Positions 1-10,893 of a stretch of 64,000 nucleotides of DNA are shown here, piece after piece (within the stretch, counting starts at the first letter, position 1; every line of letters begins with the position of its first letter). Position numbers and translations under genes: made by a program. Origin of the DNA: Chitinophaga sp. (GTDB taxonomy: Bacteria > Bacteroidota > Bacteroidia > Chitinophagales > Chitinophagaceae). A model generated the notes under the pieces. The model searched no databases. It saw nothing but the letters and a program-made list of their open reading frames with translations, and was not told the origin of the DNA. The stretch covers positions 371,165-435,164 of the forward strand of contig NZ_JAGHZS010000008.1 of the NCBI RefSeq assembly GCF_017745275.1, given 5' to 3'.

Positions 1-3000
1 ATGGCAAAATAAACAAGGAAGCAAACGTGCTGGCAATCAGTCCCCCGATTACGGCACGACCCAGTGGGGCTGTTTGATCCCCTGCTTCACCCAGGCCGGA
101 GGCCATCGGTATCATACCTGCCACCATGGCGATAGTAGTCATCAGAATAGGCCGTAACCTGATGGAAGTCCCTTCCAATGCAGACCTCGTAGCATCATGA
201 TTTTCGAGCCGCAATTTCTCTGCATTGGTAATCAGCAGAATGGCATTCGCTACCGATACCCCAACCGACATAATAATGCCCATATATGATTGCAGGTTCA
301 ACGTAGATCCGGTGATCAGTAACATTACAAGCGAACCGGCCAATACCGCAGGAATAGTAGACACCACTACCAACGCTACTTTGAACGATTGGAAGTTGGC
401 AGCCAGCAATAACAGGATTACTACAATCGCTACTGCTAACCCGGATTGCAAACTATCCAGTGTTTCGCCCAGGAGGTTCATCAACCCCCGCTTTTCAACG
501 GTGATCCCACGTGGAGGCTCTCCTGCCCGCTTAATAGCTGCGGCTACCGCAGCAGAGGCATTACCCAGGTCTTTCTTATAAATATTCGCACCAATAGAAA
601 CGATTCTTACCGCGCCAATACGGTCATATTCACCTACTACGGTATCTACAGATAATGTTGCCACATCGCCCAGTGATGGACGGGCTTTCCCTTTACTTAC
701 CGGGATAGCCGCCATATCATTCAGGCTACTCATTTCATTTTCCGGTACTGCAATCTGTACGAAATAGGAAGTGGCATTGCGTTCATCCAGCCAGTTATTT
801 TTCTCTGTAAAACGACTGGATGAAGTAGATGCGGTTAATGATTTAGCGATGTCTGTAATGCTTACGCCCAACTGTCCGGCTCTTTCCCGGTCTATATTAA
901 CACGGATGGCAGGATAATTCATCGGTTGATTAATCTGCACATCCCGCAGGTAAGGGATCTTCTTCATTTCTGCCATTACCTTGTTGGCAAATGGTATACT
1001 TTCTTTCAGATTTTTACCCATTACTGCAATTTCAATCGGCGTAGCGGCGCCCTGGCTCATCACTTTGTCGGTGAGATCAATAGGCTCAAAACTCATCTTC
1101 ACTTCCGGCATTTGCTCATGGATACGCTTACGTAGTTTCTCCTTGAACTCGTCCATATTCACTTTGTAATCTTCTTTCAGATTTACCTGCAATACGGCTT
1201 CATTAGGGGTAGCCATGAACAGGTAAATAGGATTGGTAGAATAGGAAGACGGATGCGTACCTACAAAGGAGGAGGTGATGTCGATGTTTTTAGCACCGAC
1301 CATCTCCCTCAAAATCTCCGTTGACTTAATAAGCATGGTTTCCGTCCGTTCCAATCTGGTACCGGTAGGTTCTTTCAGGCGTAATTGAAATTGCCCGTTA
1401 TTCAGTTTAGGTAAAATATCACGGCCTATAATACTAATGCTAAAGGCTACGATGGCGAGAACACCCAGGAAATAAGCGCCTATCACCAGTTTCCGTCTCT
1501 TTAATAATGTTTCCAGCCACCCGATAAACCGGAGTTTAAACCGGTCGAACCGGGAAATAGTTTGCTTATGTTGTTTTTCATCTGCAATTTCTGTTTCTAT
1601 ATAGCCAGCTGTTTTATGCACATCCTCGCTGTGAACATGTGGGCGTGTATGGTGTTGAAACTTCTCCGTTTTCAACATCCAGTTGGCCAGAATAGGCACC
1701 AGTGTTTGAGATAACAGGTAAGATGCAATCATGGAGAATCCAATGGCCAGCGACAAAGGCATGAACATCGCACGAGGTACACCAGCCATGGTAAAAGAAG
1801 GCGCAAATACGGCGAGAATACACGACAGGATCAGCAATTTCGGGAATGCTATTTCCTGGCAGGCATGCCACACCGCCTGGGCTTTGGTTTTACCCATTTC
1901 CAGGTGCTGGTGAATATTTTCAATGGTTACAGTAGATTCATCTACCAGGATACCGATGGCCAGTGCCAGTCCACTCAGCGTCATGATATTAATCGTTTGC
2001 CCAAAGAGTTTCAGTAACATCACTCCGATGATAATAGACACGGGAATAGTGATGATCACGATGTAGGCGCTGCGCCGGTCGCCAAGAAACAGCAGTACCA
2101 TCAATGCCGTGAGTACTGCACCAATTACGCCTTCACTGATCAAACTTTTCACCGCGTTGATCACATACACGCTCTGGTCAAATACGAAGTCAATTTTTAC
2201 ATCTTCCGGTAACAGTTTCTGGATATTGGGGAGCGCGGCTTTCAGGTTGTTCACCACCGTCCACGTAGACGCATCTGCTGTTTTGATGATAGGCAGATAA
2301 ACAGAACGTTTGCCGTTGATCACCGCGTAGCTGCTGGTGATATCTGCAGCATCTTCTACTTTGGCCACATCTTTTACAAATACCGTAGGTCCATCTCCCA
2401 TTACCAGTGGAATATTTTCAAATTCCTTTACCGTGCGTATGACGGTATTAGCGGGAGTGAGATAAGTAACATCTCCAATACGTACGTTACCTGCAGGAGA
2501 AATCTGGTTATTGTCTTTGATGGCGGCCACTACCTGGTCGGCGGTCAGGTTATGACTGCGCATTTGTTCCGGATCCACATGGATCACGATGGTACGGGAG
2601 TTTCCACCGAAAGGTGCCGGCGAAGTCAAACCGGCCACACGGCTGAAGGAAGGGCGTACTACCGTCATTGCCAAATCCTGCAATTCGTTGTTGGAACGAG
2701 TGGGACTGCTAAGCGCCAGCTGCCCGATGGGGAGTGTACTGGCATCGAAGCGAATGATAAAAGGCGGTTGCGTACCGGCCGGCATCGCGGAAAATGCACG
2801 ATTGGCCATGGCTGTCACTTCCGCCGCTGCTTGCGCCATGTTGGTCCCTTCATAAAAAGAGATCTTGATCATGGTGAGACCCTGAATATTCTTGGCTTCA
2901 ATATCTTTTACGCCTGTTACATAAAGGAACAGCGCCTGATAGTTAGTGGCAATAAAACCTTCCATCTGTTGTGGCGACATTCCGCCATAGGGTTGAGATA

Positions 3001-3139
3001 CGTATATGGCCGGCAGATTGAGGTCTGGAAAGATATCTATTTTAATATCCCGCGTAGCTTTGATACCAAAAAACAAGAGGCCCATCACCACTACGATGAT
3101 GGCTATTGGTTTTTGTAATGCGGTTTTAATCAGATTCAT
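1..3139 (-). CDS. RND-family efflux permease, inner-membrane subunit (C-terminus beyond the left edge)
   Basis: The frame is open from an ATG at 3139 to the window edge, giving about 1046 residues without a stop. It encodes a proton-driven inner-membrane pump of the AcrB/HAE1 type that works with a periplasmic adaptor and an outer-membrane channel. A first membrane helix lies at about residues 12-29 and is followed by a long periplasmic porter region with a GGNSRTIVIHVDPE stretch. A membrane bundle then carries GILVDESTVTIENI. Asp400 and Glu401 in that motif sit where AcrB has its Asp407-Asp408 proton-relay pair. A second porter region and second helix bundle follow. The TolC-like gene lies 78 nt upstream on the same strand, so the two are probably cotranscribed. 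The adaptor gene is not visible and may lie past the edge. Drug versus metal specificity cannot be read from the sequence; the overall look is HAE1-like. Confidence 0.9.
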   Translation of the reverse strand, partial: MNLIKTALQKPIAIIVVVMGLLFFGIKATRDIKIDIFPDLNLPAIYVSQPYGGMSPQQMEGFIATNYQALFLYVTGVKDIEAKNIQGLTMIKISFYEGTNMAQAAAEVTAMANRAFSAMPAGTQPPFIIRFDASTLPIGQLALSSPTRSNNELQDLAMTVVRPSFSRVAGLTSPAPFGGNSRTIVIHVDPEQMRSHNLTADQVVAAIKDNNQISPAGNVRIGDVTYLTPANTVIRTVKEFENIPLVMGDGPTVFVKDVAKVEDAADITSSYAVINGKRSVYLPIIKTADASTWTVVNNLKAALPNIQKLLPEDVKIDFVFDQSVYVINAVKSLISEGVIGAVLTALMVLLFLGDRRSAYIVIITIPVSIIIGVMLLKLFGQTINIMTLSGLALAIGILVDESTVTIENIHQHLEMGKTKAQAVWHACQEIAFPKLLILSCILAVFAPSFTMAGVPRAMFMPLSLAIGFSMIASYLLSQTLVPILANWMLKTEKFQHHTRPHVHSEDVHKTAGYIETEIADEKQHKQTISRFDRFKLRFIGWLETLLKRRKLVIGAYFLGVLAIVAFSISIIGRDILPKLNNGQFQLRLKEPTGTRLERTETMLIKSTEILREMVGAKNIDITSSFVGTHPSSYSTNPIYLFMATPNEAVLQVNLKEDYKVNMDEFKEKLRKRIHEQMPEVKMSFEPIDLTDKVMSQGAATPIEIAVMGKNLKESIPFANKVMAEMKKIPYLRDVQINQPMNYPAIRVNIDRERAGQLGVSITDIAKSLTASTSSSRFTEKNNWLDERNATSYFVQIAVPENEMSSLNDMAAIPVSKGKARPSLGDVATLSVDTVVGEYDRIGAVRIVSIGANIYKKDLGNASAAVAAAIKRAGEPPRGITVEKRGLMNLLGETLDSLQSGLAVAIVVILLLLAANFQSFKVALVVVSTIPAVLAGSLVMLLITGSTLNLQSYMGIIMSVGVSVANAILLITNAEKLRLENHDATRSALEGTSIRLRPILMTTIAMVAGMIPMASGLGEAGDQTAPLGRAVIGGLIASTFASLFILP

Positions 3140-3170
3140 ATAAGTTCGTTCAGAAAATGAAAGTTTAAAT

Positions 3171-3212
3171 AGCCGTTAGCTATTAGCTTCTAGCTTTTAG
3201 TAACTAATAGCT
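3171..3212. repeat. Family A intergenic repeat, short copy
   Basis: This lies between the TolC-like and RND genes. It consists of NNTTAGC-type heptads and contains a perfect 9-bp inverted repeat (3178-3186 with 3204-3212, AGCTATTAG/CTAATAGCT). It is the smallest member of the repeat family seen at 21793-21900 and 30506-30610. Confidence 0.6.
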
Positions 3213-3217
3213 CAATG

Positions 3218-4633
3218 CTATAATTGGCCCAGGAACAGCTGCAAATCCCCTACAGTAGCTGATTTATAAAGTATTGCCTGCCATACGCCGTTGTAAGCAA
3301 TATCCCTGTCTGTTTCTGCCCGGTTAATATTATACAGGGCTTGCGCCAGGTCAGCGATATTGGATAATCCGTTTTCGTATAGGGTACTTTTCTGGAGAAA
3401 GGCATCGCTGGCGGCTTTCAGGCCAACGGGTGCTTCCCGGTATTTCTTCACTGCATTATCTATTTGCTGTTCAGATAACTGCAGTTGATGTTGCAGTCGG
3501 CTATACGTTTGATTATATTCATTTTTTAATCCTTCTGTGGTATAATGCTGACGCGCTACCTGTGCATGGGTGCGCCAGAGGTCTGTTACCGTCCATGAAA
3601 GATTCAATCCAACGAGGTAGTTGCCTACCTGCGGTTTTACACCCGTCCAATATCCCTGGCTGTAATGACTCAGGTTGGCGGCATTATAGTCGTAATCGAA
3701 GCCGGATCCGCGGGTCTGCAACACGCCCATAAACGACAGGCGGGGCATCGCATTTTTGCTGAGTAATTGCTGATTAGCTTCGCTGAGTGTTACGCGGGAA
3801 CCAAATAATTTCAGCAGCGGCTGTTCTTTCAGCGACACAGAATCCTTTGCGGATACGGTTTCCAGCAATTGATTCGGTATTTTGGTAACGAAGGTGGTGT
3901 CAAGTATAAAGTCCTGCGGCGGTACATCCATCATTTCCGCCAGCTTATTGCTTTGTGCGTTTTCATAATTCAGTGCATCTACCAGGGTTAATTTCGCCTT
4001 GGATACTTCTGCATTGGCAATGGAGCTGTCTACTCCGGCGGTGAGCCCGTTCAATGCCCTGGTTACAATGATGTGCTGCAGGTCTTGTGCACGTTTCAGG
4101 TTGGATTCCATAGAACCTCTCAAACGCTGTGCTGCCAGCAGGTTGAGATAGGCGCCGGCAATACGTACCTGTTGTTCAAATGTTTCCTGTTCCAGGTCGG
4201 CGCGGTTGGTATTCAACTGTTCTTTGGCAGCCAATACTTTGGCATGTTGCCGTCCAAAGGTTACCACGTCCCAGCTGATGTTGGCGAGGTAAAGTCCTCC
4301 AAAAGCGGAGTTCCAGTTTTGGGTGGGCAGAGCCGGACCGGAGGCGCCGGTACTCCAGCCTTTATATCCCCACTGGGGGCCATTTTCTCCATTTACAGTA
4401 CCGTAACTATTTTGCGCGGAAAGATTCAGGTCGGGTAAATACTCTCTCTTTACTGCACTGATATTTTCTGTAGCTGCTTTAGCATAGTTTTCTTTTGCCT
4501 TAATGGATTGATAATTCTTCAGTCCTGTTTGTAGTGCTTCCTGCAAGGTGAGCGGGCGGGTTTGTCCCATCAAAGCCGCTGAACTGCAGCCTGCGGCCAT
4601 TACCAGCAGGCAAAGCGGTTTCCAGATGTTCAT
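3218..4633 (-). CDS. TolC family outer-membrane efflux channel
   Basis: 471 residues. It is the outer-membrane channel partner of the RND pump encoded 78 nt downstream. A hydrophobic signal segment at residues 7-22 contains a weak lipobox-like AAGC, so either a signal peptidase I or a lipoprotein N-terminus is possible. Two helical repeats follow, as in TolC-type proteins: an N-terminal half starting with LTLQEALQTGLKNYQSI and a C-terminal half with YENGLSNIADLAQALYNINR. The second motif is typical of Bacteroidota OEP proteins. The length fits the family. The start is the first ATG. The short gap to the pump gene holds a family A repeat that might tune expression between the two. Confidence 0.88.
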   Translation of the reverse strand: MNIWKPLCLLVMAAGCSSAALMGQTRPLTLQEALQTGLKNYQSIKAKENYAKAATENISAVKREYLPDLNLSAQNSYGTVNGENGPQWGYKGWSTGASGPALPTQNWNSAFGGLYLANISWDVVTFGRQHAKVLAAKEQLNTNRADLEQETFEQQVRIAGAYLNLLAAQRLRGSMESNLKRAQDLQHIIVTRALNGLTAGVDSSIANAEVSKAKLTLVDALNYENAQSNKLAEMMDVPPQDFILDTTFVTKIPNQLLETVSAKDSVSLKEQPLLKLFGSRVTLSEANQQLLSKNAMPRLSFMGVLQTRGSGFDYDYNAANLSHYSQGYWTGVKPQVGNYLVGLNLSWTVTDLWRTHAQVARQHYTTEGLKNEYNQTYSRLQHQLQLSEQQIDNAVKKYREAPVGLKAASDAFLQKSTLYENGLSNIADLAQALYNINRAETDRDIAYNGVWQAILYKSATVGDLQLFLGQL

Positions 4634-4748
4634 ATAATAATCTATAGCGTCTAAAAAAAGCCGTTTGATATGGGCCTTGGCAAATAAGTATGCAAATATA
4701 AACCGGGGTGAGGGGCAGGTGTTAGGACAATTCAGCTATTGACTTGTA

Positions 4749-5612
4749 CTATTTGAACATCATGTCCCGGAAATCCTGTGGAGAGATACCTGTATTATTT
4801 TTGAAAAAACGGCTAAAGTAGGCAGGGTCCTCAAATCCAAGCTCATAGCAGATTTCCTTGACACTTTTGTGACTAAACGCCAGGTTGCGTTTGGACTCGA
4901 GTACAATCCGGTCGTGTAATAATTCGGTAACGGTACGACCTACCGAACCTTTGGTAATTTCATTCAGTCTTTTTGGTGTAAGGGCGAAAGCATTGGCATA
5001 AAACGTCACCTGGTGTTCGCTGTGATAATGCTGCTCCAGCAGGCGCCGAAGCTGTACTACGCGGGCATCGTGGGTTAACGGCATCATGGTTTCAGCAGCA
5101 TTGCGTTTCTTTTCCCGTTCAGCCAGCAGCATGAAGGCATTCAGGTAATGTTTTACAATACCCCGGCTGCAATGAGGTGCACAACTTTTTTCCCGGCTCA
5201 TCAACTCCACTAATCCATGCAGTGAGGAAGTAGTGCTATCGCTGATCCTGATGGGACTGTATCCATGCCAGTTATCGAAAAGTGTGGTAAAATCGTAAAG
5301 GGTTTCCTTATCATGTTTGTTAGTGAAATAAAACTGCTCCGTGAACGTGAGGAAATGCCCTTCCCGCTCACAATCCAGCTGGTGTACCTGTCCGGGTCTG
5401 AGCAGGAAAATCATATTATCTTCCACATCATACCAGACAAAATCCACCATATGCCTGCCTTTTCCTTTAACAAACCAAAGAATCTGGAAATGATCGTGCC
5501 GGTGCGGCTGATCGGTAAGTTCATTGCGGAACGCACCCAATGGAGCTACATTAAACTGCCCTTTGAATGGCAGGTGCTGGTACGGTATATCTACAGGCTT
5601 ATTCAGTAACAT
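4749..5612 (-). CDS. AraC family transcriptional regulator
   Basis: 287 residues. The N-terminal part (about 20-160) looks like the cupin-type ligand-sensing domain of AraC regulators, with PHRHDHFQILWFVKGKGRH in the first beta strands. The C-terminal 100 residues form the double helix-turn-helix domain, ending in the family signature EICYELGFEDPAYFSRFFKN. It lies upstream of, and on the same strand as, the TolC/RND pair, 115 nt away. Control of that efflux operon is the obvious but unproven role. No operator can be identified. It is divergent from ispG. Confidence 0.9.
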   Translation of the reverse strand: MLLNKPVDIPYQHLPFKGQFNVAPLGAFRNELTDQPHRHDHFQILWFVKGKGRHMVDFVWYDVEDNMIFLLRPGQVHQLDCEREGHFLTFTEQFYFTNKHDKETLYDFTTLFDNWHGYSPIRISDSTTSSLHGLVELMSREKSCAPHCSRGIVKHYLNAFMLLAEREKKRNAAETMMPLTHDARVVQLRRLLEQHYHSEHQVTFYANAFALTPKRLNEITKGSVGRTVTELLHDRIVLESKRNLAFSHKSVKEICYELGFEDPAYFSRFFKNNTGISPQDFRDMMFK

Positions 5613-5742
5613 AAGGAGTTCAAATTTACGTTTTTATCCCTCCCCTGTACCTGCCGTTCGTGGAATTTAATGTAGCTTTAAGCTGTAGCAAAATTTTCTG
5701 GCATATGACATGCCATATGGCCTATTTGCTGGCCATGTTTAC

Positions 5743-5750
5743 TAACTTTG
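5743..5750 (+). promoter_or_regulatory. Bacteroidota -7 box upstream of ispG
   Basis: TAACTTTG matches the TAnnTTTG -7 consensus and lies 25 nt before the ispG ATG. The nearest upstream TTTG (5725-5728) is only 14 nt away, shorter than the usual 19-21. A small inverted repeat, ATGGCC/GGCCAT (about 5716-5736), sits between AraC and this box. Confidence 0.45.
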
Positions 5751-5775
5751 CTTCCGCAGGAAAACAAAAAAACGT

Positions 5776-7740
<1,965 letters not shown>

Positions 7741-7821
7741 TTATTAAATATTGCTTAAAATGGCTGGTAGCGGATACATCAATGAGAAAAAAGGCTTAAA
7801 TTTTCATAAAACATATTTGAT

Positions 7822-8223
7822 ATGAAAAAGCTCCTCACCGGATTGTTGGCCATGTTTATGGGTTTAACCGTAGCAATGGCGCAAACACCTGCCACTGCAA
7901 CTAAAGATGTAAAGGCTAAAACAGAGAAGAAAGCTGCTACTGCCGAAAAGAAAGCAGAAGTAAAGAAAGCTAACGCTGAAAAGAAAGCAGAAGCAAAAAC
8001 AGTTGCTGCTGAAAAGAAAGCTGCCGTAGCAGAAAAGAAAGCAGAAACCGCTCCGGCTACCGCTGCGTCTAAAACAAAAAAAGACGGTACTCCGGACAGA
8101 CGTTTTAAAGAAAACAAAACTGCCGCAGCCGCTCCAGCAGCAGGACCTACCAAGAAAGATGGCACTCCTGACATGCGCTACAAAGCCAATAACAAAAATG
8201 CAGGAAAACATAAGAAAGCATAA
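7822..8223 (+). CDS. Small secreted Lys/Ala-rich protein with duplicated KKDGTPD motif
   Basis: 133 residues. A clear signal peptide (1-20, ending AMAQ) is followed by a Lys/Ala/Glu-rich, probably alpha-helical stretch built on AEKKAE-type repeats (about 28-76). Two near-identical C-terminal motifs follow, KKDGTPDRRFK at 86-96 and KKDGTPDMRYK at 111-121. The composition resembles histone H1/AlgP-like tails, but the signal peptide places it outside the cytoplasm. I know no function for the KDGTPD motif. The gene stands alone between ispG and a strong terminator at 8258-8289. Start: ATG directly in front of MKKLL. Confidence 0.75.
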   Translation: MKKLLTGLLAMFMGLTVAMAQTPATATKDVKAKTEKKAATAEKKAEVKKANAEKKAEAKTVAAEKKAAVAEKKAETAPATAASKTKKDGTPDRRFKENKTAAAAPAAGPTKKDGTPDMRYKANNKNAGKHKKA

Positions 8224-8257
8224 GCTGACCTTCAACTGCACTAAATAACTCATTCTG

Positions 8258-8289
8258 AAAAGGAGGTATCACAGGATACCTCCTTTTTT
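8258..8289 (+). terminator. Rho-independent terminator of the KKDGTPD gene
   Basis: Perfect 13-bp stem (8258-8270 with 8275-8287, AAAAGGAGGTATC arm), a four-base ACAG loop, and a run of T. It lies 35 nt after the stop codon. Confidence 0.9.
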
Positions 8290-8434
8290 ATGCAGATACC
8301 TTCCTGCTTATACCCTTATTTGACCGCTGATAACACGGATATTTCTATTTAAAAGCATTTTTTCTACTTTTAACCGGATGCTTTTTTTAACCTGTTGTCA
8401 ATAACTTCTGGTTATTACTAATAGTTATTAGTTA

Positions 8435-8466
8435 TTTGACTTCGCTCTGGTGGCGGACTACATTTG
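8435..8466 (+). promoter_or_regulatory. Promoter of the TsdA-like/DsrE/binding-protein cluster
   Basis: TTTG at 8435-8438, a 20-nt spacer, then TACATTTG at 8459-8466. This is an exact fit to the Bacteroidota housekeeping consensus (TTTG, 19-21 nt, TAnnTTTG). The predicted start of transcription is near 8473, about 22 nt before the ATG at 8495. Confidence 0.75.
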
Positions 8467-8494
8467 TGTCGTAATCCACCAACCTGTAATTTAA

Positions 8495-9508
8495 ATGGAA
8501 CCCAACACGATTCAACGTTATAAGCGGATCCTATCCGGATCTTTTGCTTGTTTGCTTATGTTAGTGATGCTGGTCGGTATCGAAACGTTTATGCTTTGCA
8601 CGCGCCACCTGACCTCTTTTGACAAATTAAGTGCGCCAACCGCCACTGCTGCAGCTGCACCAACTCCTGTATGGAGTCCGCCGGCTATCTCCACCATTCC
8701 CCCCGGGGAAAAGGGCGCTGCTATTCTTTACGGACGATCACTTATCAGTGAAACCGCCCGGTACCTGGGGCCTAAAGGCAGCGTACAACCCATGACCAAT
8801 GGCATGAATTGCCAAAACTGTCACCTGCAGGCAGGCACTAAACCCTTTGGTAACAACTACAGCAGTACAGCCGCCTCCTACCCGAAATTCAGGGCCAGGT
8901 CCAACAGCACAGAAACGCTCAACAAGCGCATCAGCGACTGTTTTGAGCGCAGCCTGAATGGCGTGGCACCAGACAGCAACAGCAAAGAAATGCTGGCCAT
9001 AAAAGCCTATATTGAATGGCTGGGCAGCGAAGTGCCTCCTCATACCACACCCGACGGCAACGGTATCCGTAAGCCCGATTATCTTGCCCGTGCAGCAGAC
9101 CCGGCGAAAGGCGCCCTGGTATATCAGCAGCAATGCCAGACCTGCCATGGAGGCAACGGGGAAGGCATAAAAGCAGCAGATGATATCTCCTACACCTATC
9201 CGCCATTATGGGGGCCACATAGTTACAATGATGGAGCAGGACTATATCGTTTGTCTAACTTTGCCGGCTATGTGAAATACAATATGCCCTTCGGCGTAGA
9301 CTATAACAACCCGCTACTCACGGATGAACAGGCCTGGGATGTAGCCGCCTTTATCAATTCACAGCCAAGGCCGCATAAAGATCAGTCGGCCGACTGGCAC
9401 AACGTTGATCAAAAACCAATCGACTTCCCGTTTGGGCCTTACGCCGATGCCTTATCAGAACAACAGCATAAATACGGACCCTTTAAAACCAACCACATTA
9501 ATCGCTAA
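8495..9508 (+). CDS. Dihaem c-type cytochrome, thiosulfate dehydrogenase (TsdA)-like
   Basis: 337 residues. One N-terminal membrane segment (about 14-34) acts as anchor or uncleaved signal. Two CxxCH haem sites follow: CQNCH at 106-110 and CQTCH at 214-218. The context NGMNCQNCHLQAGTKPFGNN and the region DEQAWDVAAFINSQPRP match the TsdA family. TsdA enzymes oxidise thiosulfate to tetrathionate, or work in reverse, in the periplasm. TsdA uses an unusual Cys axial haem ligand; I could not assign its equivalent here with certainty. It is the first gene of a tight cluster (14 and 11 nt gaps) with a secreted DsrE-like protein and a binding protein, and it follows an excellent promoter. A sulfur-redox role is likely but inferred. 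Confidence 0.82.
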   Translation: MEPNTIQRYKRILSGSFACLLMLVMLVGIETFMLCTRHLTSFDKLSAPTATAAAAPTPVWSPPAISTIPPGEKGAAILYGRSLISETARYLGPKGSVQPMTNGMNCQNCHLQAGTKPFGNNYSSTAASYPKFRARSNSTETLNKRISDCFERSLNGVAPDSNSKEMLAIKAYIEWLGSEVPPHTTPDGNGIRKPDYLARAADPAKGALVYQQQCQTCHGGNGEGIKAADDISYTYPPLWGPHSYNDGAGLYRLSNFAGYVKYNMPFGVDYNNPLLTDEQAWDVAAFINSQPRPHKDQSADWHNVDQKPIDFPFGPYADALSEQQHKYGPFKTNHINR

Positions 9509-9522
9509 ACAATAGAAGAACC

Positions 9523-9942
9523 ATGAAGAAAGTAATGCTCCTGCTCTGTCTCTTTAGTATTCTTGGCACGCAATACGCCATGAGCCAGCGCAAAACGAAG
9601 TACAAAGCCATTTACCAGCTCAACAGCGATGATGATAAAACCATCCGCAACACCCTCCGAAACATAAAGAACGCCGTGGAAGATCCGCGCCTGCAAGGCA
9701 AAGTGACCATTGAGCTGGTGGCCCATGGTGGCGGCGTTACCGCTTATAAAAAGGATCATCCTTACGAGTCGTTGCTACAGGAACTGCGGACCAAAGGCGT
9801 ATTACTGGTAGAATGTGAAAACACTATGCGGGAGAGAAATATCAGCAAAGAAGAATTGTTTCCCTTCATTCAATATACCCCCAGTGGTAACGGCGAACTA
9901 ATTATGAAACAAGCCGAAGGCTGGTCTTACGTACACCCATAA
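9523..9942 (+). CDS. Secreted DsrE-family protein
   Basis: 139 residues with a signal peptide (1-21, ending AMSQ). The mature part has the fold pattern of DsrE/DsrF-like sulfur-relay proteins: beta strand KAIYQLNSDDD, helix with RNTLRNIKNAVED, strand VTIELVAHGGG, and a single Cys in LLVECENTM. That Cys is at the position where these proteins carry persulfide. Secreted DsrE-like proteins occur in Bacteroidota, but their substrate is not known to me. It lies 14 nt after the TsdA-like cytochrome gene and 11 nt before the binding protein, so cotranscription is likely. Periplasmic handling of sulfane sulfur is an inference from that context. Confidence 0.75.
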   Translation: MKKVMLLLCLFSILGTQYAMSQRKTKYKAIYQLNSDDDKTIRNTLRNIKNAVEDPRLQGKVTIELVAHGGGVTAYKKDHPYESLLQELRTKGVLLVECENTMRERNISKEELFPFIQYTPSGNGELIMKQAEGWSYVHP

Positions 9943-9953
9943 ACGAAAACATC

Positions 9954-10871
9954 ATGAAATATTTTGCAATTGCGCTGATGGTCACCGTGCTATTGGCGGG
10001 GGCGCTGCATGCCCAGGATCATCGCTTTGACCCACCCTGGAACACGCCGCCGGCAGCCGGTGTATCGTTTACGGTACCGGGCATTGATAACGTACCAGAC
10101 TTATACGGCGACATTATTAATCCGCAACTGGTCATCTTTTTTGCCGGCAACCAGTTTATGGTCATTGACTCCCTGATCCACGACTTTAAGAAAGCTTATC
10201 CGCAATATCAGCGGGTATTTGCAGAGACGCTGCCACCGGGCATCCTGGCTCAACAAATCCTCACCGGTTCATTGGTGCTCGGGAACCTGCGGATAGCCGT
10301 GCAACCCGACATCTACACCGCTGGCAAAAGCCGTATAGATCAGTTAAAAGATAGCTTCTCCCTGGTGAAAAATTATGCAGGAAACACGCTGGCCATTATG
10401 GTACATAAAGGCAATCCCAAAAAAGTAAACCGCCTCTCTGACCTGGCTCGTAAGGATGTAAGGGTTAGCATGCCCAATCCCGCCTGGGAAGGCATTGGCA
10501 AGCGCATAGAAGAGGCTTATGTAAAGGCGGGAGGTACCGCATTGCAACAGGCTATTATGCAGGCAAAGGTGAACAGCGGTGGTACTTATCTCACTAAAAT
10601 ACATCATCGGGAAACACCTTTACGCATCCTTTATCAACAATCAGATGCAGGCCCTGTGTGGTTTACAGAAGCTTATTATCAGCAAATGATCGGGCATCCG
10701 GTGGAGCTGATCAGCGTACCGGCAACGGAAAACATACAGGCGTCTTATTGGGCTGGTGTGCTGAAAAGTGCCCCACATCCGGAAGCCGCAAAGGATTTCA
10801 TGAACTTCCTGCTGGGACCATCCGGACAAGGTATTTATAAACACTTTGGTTTTACGCCACCAGAGATGTAA
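9954..10871 (+). CDS. Periplasmic substrate-binding protein (ModA/SBP-type)
   Basis: 305 residues with a signal peptide (1-20, ending LHAQ). The body matches two-lobed bacterial solute-binding proteins of the molybdate/sulfate type. It contains VIFFAGNQFMVIDSLIHDF, the hinge-like NTLAIMVHKGNPKK, VSMPNPAWEGIG, and a C-terminal HPEAAKDFMNFLLGPSGQ typical of ModA-like proteins. No ABC permease or ATPase gene is nearby, so it may feed a distant transporter or serve as a sensor or chaperone. It is the third gene after the cytochrome and DsrE-like genes and is followed by a LysR gene 22 nt later. The ligand is unknown; an oxyanion is plausible from family and context. Confidence 0.78.
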   Translation: MKYFAIALMVTVLLAGALHAQDHRFDPPWNTPPAAGVSFTVPGIDNVPDLYGDIINPQLVIFFAGNQFMVIDSLIHDFKKAYPQYQRVFAETLPPGILAQQILTGSLVLGNLRIAVQPDIYTAGKSRIDQLKDSFSLVKNYAGNTLAIMVHKGNPKKVNRLSDLARKDVRVSMPNPAWEGIGKRIEEAYVKAGGTALQQAIMQAKVNSGGTYLTKIHHRETPLRILYQQSDAGPVWFTEAYYQQMIGHPVELISVPATENIQASYWAGVLKSAPHPEAAKDFMNFLLGPSGQGIYKHFGFTPPEM

Positions 10872-10893
10872 GGTTATTTTGTATTTTTATTGC

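Noticed and set aside
2552..3118. 188-codon plus-strand frame opposite the RND pump gene
   Set aside because: Cys/His/Arg-rich translation without pattern, fully antisense to a recognised pump.
7779..8253. Two long minus-strand frames opposite the KKDGTPD gene
   Set aside because: They are Phe/Ala/Ser low-complexity products of reading Lys/Ala codons backwards, with no signal or family pattern.
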